Below, piece after piece: positions 24,514 through 30,707 of a DNA stretch of 31,468 bases. The notes beneath the pieces were generated by a model. It was given only the letters and a program-made list of their open reading frames with translations. It did no database searches and had not been told where the DNA came from. A program made the translations under genes and the position numbers. Positions within the stretch are counted from its first letter, which is position 1, and the number at the start of each line of letters is the position of its first letter. This stretch comes from a virus. The stretch is taken from IMG/VR virus record IMGVR_UViG_3300044826_000310, positions 1-31,468 of that record. One strand, given 5' to 3'.

Positions 24514-25532
24514 GACGGCATCCCCCTAGGCATCCGTGCGGCCAGCCATTGCCCGGCCTGGCGCCAGCCCGACCGGGCCGCAGCAGGCGGCGGCGCAGCC
24601 CTCACTCCCTGACCCGCAGCGGGGGGCATGGCCGATGTCGCGGGGAACCCCGCCGGACGCACAGCCGTCAAGCGGCCAGCCGCAGGGCGCCGGCTGGTCT
24701 CGATGGGCATGACGCGCACCGGCTCGCCCAATTCGGCAGCGGCATCGCGCACCGACTCCGATTGCGCCTCGGCGCGGGGCTGCGATGGGATCGCCACCGT
24801 CCATGCCACGATGCCCAGCACCTCCAGCAGCAGGCCCTGCGCCAAGGTGGCCAGCAGCCCCACCGCGCCCACCGGCAGACCGGTGACGGATGCGATTTGT
24901 GCATCCATCGGGTCAACCCGGCGCGCGCTGGCGGCGCTGTCCGCAGCGGCGGACAGGGTCAGCAAGCGGGCTTCCAACCCGGCGCGGCGGTCGGCCTGTT
25001 GGCGCTCCACGGCCAGGGCGTCGATGCGTGCCTGTGCTGCTGTCACGCTGGCTTGCTGGCTGGTGCAGCGTCCTCCGCACCGGCTGGCGGCAGCGGTGGC
25101 GCGGGCCGCATCGGCGGTGGCCTTGGCCTGTTCAGCGGCCACGTCGGCCAGCGGTCTGGCCTTGATGGCGTCGATCTGCCGGCGGATGAGCGTCTGCTGT
25201 TCGCCCTGGCCGGTGCTGGCCTGTGTGGCGCGCTGGTGGCCTGCACGGTCAGCCGCAGCCCCGAAGTAGTGGCCGAGGTGGTACAGCGTGGCAACCAGGC
25301 ACAGGGCCGACAGCAGCCACATGCCCGGGCGCCGGCTGGACAGGGCGGGCAGCACATGCGAGCCGACCACAAACGCGCCCGCCACGGCGGTGTACAGCGC
25401 CTGATCGGCCACGCCTGCACCTCGGTCTGACGCGGCAGCAGCGGCCATCGTGACGCACACCCCGGTGATGCCCAGGGCCAGCGCCAGGGCTGCACGCTGT
25501 TGCAGCGGGGTGGGTTGAGCGGTAGCAGCCAT
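24489..25532 (-). CDS. Predicted membrane protein with coiled coil, early region
   Basis: A 347-residue protein from the ATG at 25530-25532 with GGGAGG upstream. Three hydrophobic segments near residues 14-34, 46-64 and 70-88 are followed by a long Ala/Gln-rich coiled coil (110-205) with two CxxxC-type cysteines (SRCGGRCTS), and a fourth hydrophobic segment at 220-248 (AVGLLATLAQGLLLEVLGIV). The last 90 residues are Pro/Ala/Arg-rich and disordered. No family is recognised. It overlaps the transposase start by 25 nt, so it is made together with it. A role at the cell membrane early in infection (for example exclusion) is possible but not shown. Confidence 0.75.
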   Translation of the reverse strand: MAATAQPTPLQQRAALALALGITGVCVTMAAAAASDRGAGVADQALYTAVAGAFVVGSHVLPALSSRRPGMWLLSALCLVATLYHLGHYFGAAADRAGHQRATQASTGQGEQQTLIRRQIDAIKARPLADVAAEQAKATADAARATAAASRCGGRCTSQQASVTAAQARIDALAVERQQADRRAGLEARLLTLSAAADSAASARRVDPMDAQIASVTGLPVGAVGLLATLAQGLLLEVLGIVAWTVAIPSQPRAEAQSESVRDAAAELGEPVRVMPIETSRRPAAGRLTAVRPAGFPATSAMPPAAGQGVRAAPPPAAARSGWRQAGQWLAARMPRGMPSWPHAAPH

Positions 25533-25534
25533 GC

Positions 25535-26392
25535 TCAAGCCTCCCCGCCCTGCGCGGCCTGAATCCAGTCGGGGATTTGCTCGGCGCCCAGGGTGGGCAG
25601 GCCAAACTCATCGCGCAGCGTCTCAAGCTCCACGATGAGCTTTGCAACCGTGGCGGCCATGCGCAAGGTGTGGTCGCCAGCATCGGCCTGCATGGCTTCC
25701 AAGGCGGGGCGCAGGGTGCCGGCAACTGTCATCGTGCAGGTGGCCTCAGCCTTCGCGAACTCAATCAGCAGCGCTTCGGTGGCCTCGTCTTTCGTGCGCA
25801 CCTTGATGCGGGCCGTTTCATCCTCCAGCGCTTCGATGCGCTCTTGCTTTTTGGCAATGCGCTCGTCTTTGGCCAGCAATTCGGCTTTTGCATCACGCAC
25901 CGCCTTGCGCAGCTCGGTCGGTGCCATGCGATCCACATCGTCAATTTCGGCGATGCGTTCGATCACATCGTCGTCTTCGGTGACCAGTTCGAGGAACAGG
26001 CTTTGTTGCTTCACCTGCTTCGCCAAAAGTGCCAAATTGGCACTTTTGGCCGTCTTGGCAGCGGCCCCCATGAACCGGTAGGCCGAGCGCTTGGCAAACC
26101 CGAGCAGTTCCAGGCGAGCCGTGAAATCTCCATGCGGGGTGGCTTCCTTGAGCAACAGCAGGCGTTTGCCCAGCTCCAGGCACGCCTCCACGGTGCGGCG
26201 CTGCCAGAACCGGATGCCGTCCTCCAGTGCGCCGATACTCAGCTCATCGGTGTAGCCCAGCTCGCGGGCCAGGGCCACGGCGCGCTGCTGGGTTTCGGTG
26301 ACTTCGGCCCGCATGTCCACCATCGCGCCGCCGAACTTGGCTTCATCCACCTCGGGATGCACGAGCAGGGCGGTTGCTTTCTTGTTTGCCAT
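25535..26392 (-). CDS. DUF3102-like early protein (285 aa)
   Basis: Starts at ATG 26390-26392; the 54 upstream codons run into the gap and the neighbour and are not used. The region IRFWQRRTVEACLELGKRLLLLKE, then HGDFTARLELLGFAKRSAYRFMGAA (residues about 65-115) fits DUF3102-type proteins of plasmids and phages. Residues 150-215 form a charged coiled coil (LRKAVRDAKAELLAKDERIAKKQERIEALED). The end is helical (MAATVAKLIVELETLRDEFGLP). A 29-bp perfect palindrome lies within the codons for KSANLALLAK. The function is unknown; a DNA-binding or replication-related role is possible. Confidence 0.75.
   Translation of the reverse strand: MANKKATALLVHPEVDEAKFGGAMVDMRAEVTETQQRAVALARELGYTDELSIGALEDGIRFWQRRTVEACLELGKRLLLLKEATPHGDFTARLELLGFAKRSAYRFMGAAAKTAKSANLALLAKQVKQQSLFLELVTEDDDVIERIAEIDDVDRMAPTELRKAVRDAKAELLAKDERIAKKQERIEALEDETARIKVRTKDEATEALLIEFAKAEATCTMTVAGTLRPALEAMQADAGDHTLRMAATVAKLIVELETLRDEFGLPTLGAEQIPDWIQAAQGGEA
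26022..26050. repeat. Perfect 29-bp palindrome inside a coding sequence
   Basis: GCCAAAAGTGCCAA at 26022-26035, one A, then TTGGCACTTTTGGC at 26037-26050: 14 paired positions without mismatch. It lies within the DUF3102-like gene and is not followed by a T-run. It could be a binding site for a dimeric protein, or the basis of an RNA hairpin in the early message. Confidence 0.9.
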
Positions 26393-26439
26393 GTTGATTT
26401 TTCCCAGTTGAAAAGCGTCAAAAAGTCGCTTTTGCGGTG

Positions 26440-26745
26440 TCAGTCGGGGGTGCGGGTGAAGCGGTTGCGAGCCTGCTCGACCCTGGCCGCGTGCAAGTCG
26501 ATGGCGCTGAACACCTTGACGGCCTGCTGCGGCAGGCGAGGCGTCAGGCGCCACAGGCCCGTTCCCTCGTCGCGCTCGGCGATGCCGGCGAGGCGCAAGT
26601 TGTCCAAATCACGCGTGACGTTGTAGGCACTGGAGCCGGTGGCCTTGGCGATGGCGGCGTTGCTCACGCCCTGCACCACGTCGGAGAACAGGGCCAAGAT
26701 CACTTGGATCAGCCGCTGTTGGGCGTCGTTGCGGTAGCTGCTCAT
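26440..26745 (-). CDS. Winged-helix DNA-binding protein (101 aa)
   Basis: Contains an IclR/MarR-like winged helix: VILALFSDVVQGVSNAAIAKATGSSAYNVTRDLDNLRLAGIAERDEG then GLWRLTPRLPQQ (residues 15-75). The ATG overlaps the preceding stop as ATGA, so the gene is coupled to the 262-residue protein. It is small, with no ligand domain. It probably regulates early transcription or assists replication; no specific partner is known. Confidence 0.8.
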   Translation of the reverse strand: MSSYRNDAQQRLIQVILALFSDVVQGVSNAAIAKATGSSAYNVTRDLDNLRLAGIAERDEGTGLWRLTPRLPQQAVKVFSAIDLHAARVEQARNRFTRTPD

Positions 26746-27530
26746 CGCACCACCCCTTCACCCAGGCTTTCGCGCACCAGTTGCAGGTAGCCCCGCAAGT
26801 CATCGGGCACCAGGTCGTAGCAGGTCATGGCCTCGGGCCAGAGGTGGGGGCCGAACGTGCCGTCGGAGTACTCCCACAGGTAGGCCAGTGGGGCGCCGGG
26901 CAGGCGGGTGGTGAGGCGGCATTCGTCCAGCAGGGCCACTTCCACCACCTCAATGCAATCGGCATCCAACTCCCAATGGCGGGCCAGGATGCTGGGCAGG
27001 CCTTCGGCCACCCCGTCGCAGTCCCAGTGCGGCGTCAACAGGTTGGTCAGGTGGGTGCCCACCGGCACCATCCACCGGCGCACGTCCCCGCCATCCTCCA
27101 GTTGATCCACCACCGCCCTGAACGGCACGCGGCCATCGACCTGACCCTGCATCACACCCGCATGCATCTGGCCAAACATCTGCACGCTGCGGGGGTTGTC
27201 AAACGCGTAGTAAGTCAACTCGGGGGCGATGTAACGGGGGAATCCAAGCCAGCCCTCTGACTCCAGCAAGCGGTGAGCCGCAATGGGCGACACCCCGCGC
27301 TCGTGCAACTGCGCATGGGTCAGCAGTTTGGCCACACGCACGCTGGCGGCGTCGGTGTGGTGGATGTCCAGCTTGAGGATCACCTTGGCCTTGATGACTT
27401 CGGCGGCCTGGTTGGCCGGGTAGTAGCCCGGCAGCTCATCAATGGCGAACAGCTCGCCGCCGGGGTACGGCGGGACGACCAGATTGCCCAGGGTGATGTG
27501 GGCGCGGTAGAGGGTGGTTTCGGTGTTCAT
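26742..27530 (-). CDS. Unknown early protein (262 aa)
   Basis: ATG at 27528-27530 overlaps the preceding CI-like gene stop; AAGGGG lies upstream. The protein is soluble, acidic and rich in aromatic and histidine residues: YRAHITLGNLVVPPYPGGELFAIDELPGYYP, KAKVILKLDIHHTDAASVRVAKLLTHAQLHERGVSPIAAHRLLES, WDCDGVAEGLPSILARHWELDADCIEVVEVALL. No helix-turn-helix, P-loop or membrane segment is seen. Position between two DNA-binding proteins in the early operon suggests an early takeover or regulatory role. I do not recognise the family. Confidence 0.75.
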   Translation of the reverse strand: MNTETTLYRAHITLGNLVVPPYPGGELFAIDELPGYYPANQAAEVIKAKVILKLDIHHTDAASVRVAKLLTHAQLHERGVSPIAAHRLLESEGWLGFPRYIAPELTYYAFDNPRSVQMFGQMHAGVMQGQVDGRVPFRAVVDQLEDGGDVRRWMVPVGTHLTNLLTPHWDCDGVAEGLPSILARHWELDADCIEVVEVALLDECRLTTRLPGAPLAYLWEYSDGTFGPHLWPEAMTCYDLVPDDLRGYLQLVRESLGEGVVR

Positions 27531-27892
27531 ACCGCTTCCCCTTGAGTTGTCAGATGGCTCAGCCGGCGCTGAATTCGATCCACCATGTCGCGCAAAACAA
27601 TCAGGTCGGCGACGATGTCTGCCAAGTCAGACGTCCTTCCGGGTTGGGATGCCGCACTTGTCGGCGTCTGCCGTTCCCCCGTCAGCACGTAGGCCACGTC
27701 GATCTTCAGATCGGGCCGATGCAGGGCTAAAACGGCGACTTTTTCCGCTGGGAACGAATCTCTTTCTTTGCGGGCATGGAATGCAGTTTTTGTCATGCCA
27801 AGTGCATCGGCAATTTCCACGTCCTTGCTTTTTCCAAGGCTCTCTTTTAAGCGGGCGAGGACTGCACCAAATTTTTCTGGTGGGGCTTTCAT
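27527..27892 (-). CDS. CI-like DNA-binding protein, early operon
   Basis: A 121-residue protein; AGGAGAT precedes the ATG at 27890-27892, so the 33 open upstream codons are ignored. Residues 8-70 form a CI-repressor-type helix-turn-helix (EIADALGMTKTAFHARKERDSFP, then VAVLALHRPDLKIDVAYVLTG). The last 45 residues (LADIVADLIVLRDMVDRIQRRLSHL) look like an oligomerisation helix. It is a paralogue of the repressor on the plus strand, with which it shares DLKIDVAYVLTG. It is probably a Cro/Ner-like counter-regulator, but it could act on other phage or host promoters. Confidence 0.8.
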   Translation of the reverse strand: MKAPPEKFGAVLARLKESLGKSKDVEIADALGMTKTAFHARKERDSFPAEKVAVLALHRPDLKIDVAYVLTGERQTPTSAASQPGRTSDLADIVADLIVLRDMVDRIQRRLSHLTTQGEAV

Positions 27893-27909
27893 GGCATCTC
27901 CTGTACGAT

Positions 27910-28110
27910 TCAGCCCGGTTGATGCGGGCCTTTGACGCCGGGCTTGATGCCCAGAGCCACAGCGATTCGGTGCGGCAAACCACGCTTGCAAGGCGTGTAG
28001 CCGTTCAGCACGCGATAGACGGATTCACGCGGAAAGCCGTTCTTGTCAGCCCACTCGGACACGGGCGTGCCAGAGGCGGCGAACTGGGCTTTAACTTGGG
28101 CTGGGGTCAC
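27910..28110 (-). CDS. BcepMu gp16-like DNA-binding protein (Ner-like position)
   Basis: A 66-residue protein, first gene of the minus-strand early operon. The start chosen is GTG at 28108-28110 because AAAGGAG stands 7 nt upstream; an in-frame ATG at 28144-28146 would add 12 residues but lies in the operator. The sequence TPAQVKAQFAASGTPVSEWADKNGFPRESVYRVLNGYTPCKRG, then HRIAVALGIK resembles the BcepMu gp16 family with its helix-turn-helix. Expected role: early switch protein repressing its own promoter or the repressor promoter. Confidence 0.8.
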   Translation of the reverse strand: MTPAQVKAQFAASGTPVSEWADKNGFPRESVYRVLNGYTPCKRGLPHRIAVALGIKPGVKGPHQPG

Positions 28111-28140
28111 TTGATGGCTCCTTTCTTTGGCTCTGTTGAA

Positions 28141-28157
28141 TGACATTTAACATGTCA
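28141..28157. promoter_or_regulatory. Operator O1 (inverted repeat)
   Basis: TGACA-N7-TGTCA, placed at the expected transcription start of the minus-strand early promoter. It matches O2 at GACA-N7-TGTC, with centres 19 bp apart, so one dimer per site on the same face of the helix is likely. Confidence 0.7.
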
Positions 28158-28160
28158 AAA

Positions 28161-28175
28161 GACACTTTAAGTGTC
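28161..28175. promoter_or_regulatory. Operator O2 (perfect 15-bp palindrome)
   Basis: GACACTT-T-AAGTGTC is a perfect dyad that covers the -10 element of the early promoter. It shares GACA-N7-TGTC with O1. Likely bound by the CI-like repressor or by its early paralogue. Confidence 0.75.
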
Positions 28176-28192
28176 ATTAGAAACCAAGTCAA
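28164..28192 (-). promoter_or_regulatory. Early promoter (sigma70 type)
   Basis: On the minus strand TTGACT (28187-28192) and TAAAGT (28164-28169) are separated by 17 bp, giving a start near 28157, about 47 nt before the first early gene. The -10 is inside O2 and the start inside O1, a plain arrangement for repression. No equally good promoter for the repressor on the plus strand was found. Confidence 0.65.
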
Positions 28193-28200
28193 GGGAACCA

Positions 28201-28659
28201 ATGAACTTTTTTGAAGAGGCCACGCTGCGCCTAAAGCAGCAACTCAAGGTCACTGAAGACAAGCAGGTAGCGGAAGCTCTCGGACTGACATCGAATGCAT
28301 GGACGCTTAGGAAGCGTCGATTTGCATTCCCAAAGACAGAGCTGTACGCCTTGGCTGCCAAGCGCTCCGATCTGAAGATCGACGTGGCCTATGTGCTGAC
28401 GGGCATCACCTCAGAGGCCACAGCACTGCTGGAGGCTAAGCAGGCTCGCATCGCCCGCGCGGTGGACGCTGGCCTGTCGCCGGAAGAAGTGCGGGCGCAG
28501 GAGCGCGTCCAGGGGCCGGGGCCGTCTCCCGAACGCATCCGGCTGCTAGCGGAAATGCTGCCCGGCCTGCGTGCTGCGGAATTCGAGGCCGTATTCACGC
28601 AGGTGGAATCAATCACGCAGTTGCGCGAAGCACTGCAAGAGGCCAAAAAACCGCAATGA
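28201..28659 (+). CDS. CI-like phage repressor
   Basis: A 152-residue protein on the opposite strand to the early genes, directly next to the operators, as expected for the lysogeny repressor. The N-terminal domain is a CI-type helix-turn-helix (KQVAEALGLTSNAWTLRKRRFAFP, ELYALAAKRSDLKIDVAYVLTG, residues about 20-70). The C-terminal half (AKQARIARAVDAGLSPEEV, EFEAVFTQVESITQLREALQEA) is helical and probably makes multimers; it has no LexA-type Ser-Lys protease domain. The ATG is chosen with AAGGGA at 4 nt; ten open codons lie upstream inside O2. Repressor identity is inferred from location and domain. Confidence 0.82.
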   Translation: MNFFEEATLRLKQQLKVTEDKQVAEALGLTSNAWTLRKRRFAFPKTELYALAAKRSDLKIDVAYVLTGITSEATALLEAKQARIARAVDAGLSPEEVRAQERVQGPGPSPERIRLLAEMLPGLRAAEFEAVFTQVESITQLREALQEAKKPQ

Positions 28660-28667
28660 CTGGGTTT

Positions 28668-28690
28668 GCGGCCTGCCCGTATCAGGCCGC
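28668..28690 (+). promoter_or_regulatory. Hairpin between repressor and pseudo-ATPase gene
   Basis: GCGGCCTG (28668-28675) pairs perfectly with CAGGCCGC (28683-28690) around 7 nt. It starts 9 bp after the repressor stop and ends just before the AAGGGAG ribosome binding site of the next gene. There is no T-run, so it may attenuate transcription or stabilise the repressor message. Confidence 0.5.
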
Positions 28691-28708
28691 TAAGGTAAAG
28701 GGAGTGGT

Positions 28709-29170
28709 ATGCCGCAGTGGATCGACTCGCACGGTGTCCAGCTTGGGAACCTGCACACCTACGGAAAGCTATGGGTGTTTGACCGCTTACCGTATTTCAG
28801 CGGGAGCAGTGACAACGGTGCCACTGTTTTTCAAACTCAGGCGACCCAAGGAGATGGGGTCACTGATTTGGTTATTCGATGGTGGCTAGCTCTCGATATT
28901 GGCCCACCCGCTAATGGTGACCAAGCGCTGTTCGCACAATTCAATGCTGTCTTGTGCAAAGTGGCTCAACCTGTTGCACTCATCGTCCGAGATGCACACC
29001 TCTTGCGCGGGTCTGTGTTGAACAGTTTGCGGCTGCTAACTGAGTGGAAGGGCGCACGCATCGCCGTTTTATTGGAGGGCGATGTAAGCGCCATCGATAT
29101 GGCTACGCGAGATTTCCCATCGTTCTATCAACGCGCAACGTATTGTGTGGAAGTTCAGAAGCTGTTTTAG
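28709..29170 (+). CDS. P-loop-less relative of MuB/TnsC-type ATPases
   Basis: A 153-residue protein with AGGGAG four bases before the ATG, in the same direction as the repressor. Residues 73-149 align by eye with residues 218-299 of the window's MuB-type ATPase: FAQFNAVL against FAQVHEVL, ALIVRDAHLL against LLLIEEAHSL, LNSLRLLTEWK against LKHLKRFAELK, and RIAVLLEGD against LIGIALIGQ. It has no Walker A, and the Walker B acid pair EE is replaced by RD, so ATP hydrolysis is unlikely. The first 70 residues (YGKLWVFDRLPYF, DLVIRWWLALDIG) are unrelated. It could interfere with transposition or recognise the target ATPase; a decayed relic is also possible. Confidence 0.65.
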   Translation: MPQWIDSHGVQLGNLHTYGKLWVFDRLPYFSGSSDNGATVFQTQATQGDGVTDLVIRWWLALDIGPPANGDQALFAQFNAVLCKVAQPVALIVRDAHLLRGSVLNSLRLLTEWKGARIAVLLEGDVSAIDMATRDFPSFYQRATYCVEVQKLF

Positions 29171-29227
29171 GCCTCTGGCCTCAACCTCTCACGGCCTCCC
29201 GGCGTCAGTGGTTGCGGAATAGACGGC

Positions 29228-29425
29228 TTATGACTGTGCCTCACACGCTGGAAGCGCCGCATCGGCTGCACGCAGCAATGCTGTTTTTCCAGTATCAAAT
29301 GAAGCTGCCGTTTCCACTGCAACCCGCAAGCAATCCACTATGGCCCGACGGATTGACACCGGCCAGTTTGCGGCAGCATTAAACGCAGCGATGTAGCAGG
29401 TGGCGTGTGCTTCGTCCCAGTCCAT
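29228..29425 (-). CDS. Small unknown protein (65 aa), opposite to repressor unit
   Basis: ATG at 29423-29425 with CAGGAG six bases upstream, a good start for such a short frame. The product MDWDEAHATCYIAAFNAAAN, then IRRAIVDCLRVAVETAASF and KTALLRAADAALPACEAQS, looks like a compact helical protein with three cysteines. It converges with the pseudo-ATPase gene and would be read towards the repressor. No family recognised. Confidence 0.55.
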   Translation of the reverse strand: MDWDEAHATCYIAAFNAAANWPVSIRRAIVDCLRVAVETAASFDTGKTALLRAADAALPACEAQS

Positions 29426-29593
29426 GGGTGGCTCCTGATTGGATGACCACCTGCCGGTGGCGTGAGGGGTGGAGCCGGTGCTCTGGGCGCTCTGGCGTGC
29501 GGTGACGCTCGGACACTCGTGGCACTCGAAGTGGCCCCGTTGATCGTTACAGTTAATTTATTCTATCCACAGACTGCGGCATCAAATAGTATC

Positions 29594-29617
29594 AGGCGCC
29601 ACCCGGCGCCTTTTTTT
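29594..29617 (+). terminator. Rho-independent terminator after the repressor unit
   Basis: AGGCGCC (29594-29600), loop ACCC, GGCGCCT (29605-29611), then a T-run to 29617. It would stop plus-strand transcription from the repressor unit before the late genes to the right. Confidence 0.85.
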
Positions 29618-29671
29618 ACGGGCCCGCCGATATTGAGCATCCGTTAGCTAGTATCCCGGTCGCCCGCCCCT

Positions 29672-29702
29672 AAAAATCCTCGCATTGCCTGTGAGGATTT
29701 TT
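29672..29702 (+). promoter_or_regulatory. Hairpin holding the ribosome binding site of the membrane protein
   Basis: AAAAATCCTC (29672-29681) pairs with GAGGATTTTT (29693-29702) over an 11-nt loop. GAGG, the only ribosome binding site before the ATG at 29704, is in the 3' arm. The T-rich end could also make it a second terminator. Either way it limits expression of the following gene. Confidence 0.65.
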
Positions 29703-29703
29703 T

Positions 29704-29973
29704 ATGTGCCAGTCATCCGCACTGTCGAGCACCACGAAATCGTGGATATCGTCCAACACCATCCTGCTTAATTTGATGATGCTGGTGGCCGTGTTCTTGG
29801 CGGGATTTGTGGCCCAGGCCGCTCCCGACATCATCCCCCCGACCATCCCGACGCATCAGGTGGGGGCCCTCGTGGTGGCGGTGTGCGTCATCAACATCAT
29901 TGCCCGCCTTTTTGTCAGCACGCCCATCCTCAACAGGGGCGAGCCATTACCGTCCATCGACGGTCGGTGGTAA
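29704..29973 (+). CDS. Small two-segment membrane protein (holin-like?)
   Basis: An 89-residue protein with hydrophobic segments near residues 20-40 (ILLNLMMLVAVFLAGFVAQA) and 50-71 (HQVGALVVAVCVINIIARLFV) joined by a Pro-rich turn (IIPPTIPTH). It opens the plus-strand late unit directly before the gp25-like gene, where lysis genes often lie in Mu-like phages. Size and topology fit a holin, but no endolysin is adjacent, so the role stays open. Confidence 0.65.
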   Translation: MCQSSALSSTTKSWISSNTILLNLMMLVAVFLAGFVAQAAPDIIPPTIPTHQVGALVVAVCVINIIARLFVSTPILNRGEPLPSIDGRW

Positions 29974-30008
29974 CCGGCGCAATGCCGCTGTGGATGAGGA
30001 GCCCCCCG

Positions 30009-30404
30009 ATGGCCGATGTACTGCAAGCCCTGCGCGATTGGCTGTCGCCCGTGGTGCTGCCGATCCTGGGTGTCATCTACACCTGGATCAAAACCAATGA
30101 CCGCGATAACGCCGAGCAAATCAAGGCCGTGGCCAGTGACCTCGGCGACAAGATCAGCGCCCACGATGACCGGCTGAACCAGCTATCCGGTCGGGTTGAA
30201 TCGATCGCTGCCAATCAGGCGCACCTGCCGAACCACGGCGAAGTCACCGACATCAAAGAGCGCCTGGCCCGGCTCGAAAGCACCGCCGAATCGCAAGGCC
30301 GCAGCCTCGAATCTCTGGCCACAGACGTCAGGGCCACACGCGGCGCCATTGAGACCGTGCGTGATTTTTTGCTGCACCACCCCATCCCCAAAGGAAAGTC
30401 ATGA
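30009..30404 (+). CDS. Mu gp25-like protein (DUF2730)
   Basis: A 131-residue protein with GAGGAG seven bases before the ATG. One membrane segment (residues 10-27, WLSPVVLPILGVIYTWI) is followed by a coiled coil (NAEQIKAVASDLGDKISAHDDRLNQLSGRVESIAANQ and later ERLARLESTAESQGRSLESL). This matches the DUF2730/Mu gp25 pattern. It ends in ATGA with the next gene. Role unknown; in Mu it lies between lysis and terminase genes. Confidence 0.8.
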   Translation: MADVLQALRDWLSPVVLPILGVIYTWIKTNDRDNAEQIKAVASDLGDKISAHDDRLNQLSGRVESIAANQAHLPNHGEVTDIKERLARLESTAESQGRSLESLATDVRATRGAIETVRDFLLHHPIPKGKS

Positions 30405-30703
30405 ACAGCTTCGCCGACCACATGGCCGAACACCGGCGCTTGAAGATGCTGCATGTGCTGCTCTCCAGCAACGGCTACACCACCAACACGCACGCACTCA
30501 ATGGCATGACGGCCCGCCTGGGCTACCCGGTGGAGATGGATCGCACCCGCACCGATGTGGCTTGGCTGGCCGAGCAAGGGCTGGTGGCGGTGGAGGACGT
30601 GGCGGGCCTGCAAATCGTCACGCTGACCGAACGTGGCCAGGACGCAGCCAACGGCCTGGCCCAAGTGCCCGGCGTCGCCCGCCCGCGCGCCGGGGAGGTG
30701 TGA
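30401..30703 (+). CDS. Mu gp26-like winged-helix protein
   Basis: A 100-residue protein of the Mu gp26/VpaChn25_0724 type: HRRLKMLHVLLSSNGYTTNTHALNGMTARLGYPVEMDRTRTDVAWLAEQGLV, then VTLTERGQDAANG, a winged-helix pattern. It starts in the gp25-like stop and ends 4 bp before the gp27-like ATG, as in Mu. It is predicted to bind DNA, probably near the terminase or packaging step. Confidence 0.8.
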   Translation: MNSFADHMAEHRRLKMLHVLLSSNGYTTNTHALNGMTARLGYPVEMDRTRTDVAWLAEQGLVAVEDVAGLQIVTLTERGQDAANGLAQVPGVARPRAGEV

Positions 30704-30707
30704 GCAC

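Larger units (their letters stand above)
29426..29703. other. Non-coding stretch with AT-rich segment and two hairpins
   Basis: No credible gene. It holds a small inverted repeat CCACC-tgcc-GGTGG at 29447-29460, an AT-rich segment at about 29545-29585 that stands out from the GC-rich surroundings (weak promoter elements such as TTGATC at 29540-29545 or, on the minus strand, TAGAAT), a terminator, and a second hairpin before the next gene. Two related strings, tagtatcaggcgcc and tagtatcccggtcgcc (from 29588 and 29650), are noted. Confidence 0.5.

Noticed and set aside
22777-24612. 611-codon plus-strand open frame
   Set aside because: It lies antisense to the transposase, which has clear catalytic motifs. 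The frame stays open because of GC-rich codon bias; its product is compositionally odd and has no ribosome binding site.
28656-28889. 77-codon plus-strand frame after the repressor
   Set aside because: Overlaps the better-supported 28709 gene in another frame and has no ribosome binding site of note.
29426-29703. Possible phage end (transposase-bound repeats) in the AT-rich gap
   Set aside because: Two related strings (tagtatc...) are present, but no clear set of end-binding repeats or a terminal dinucleotide could be defined; an end here is not supported, though not excluded.
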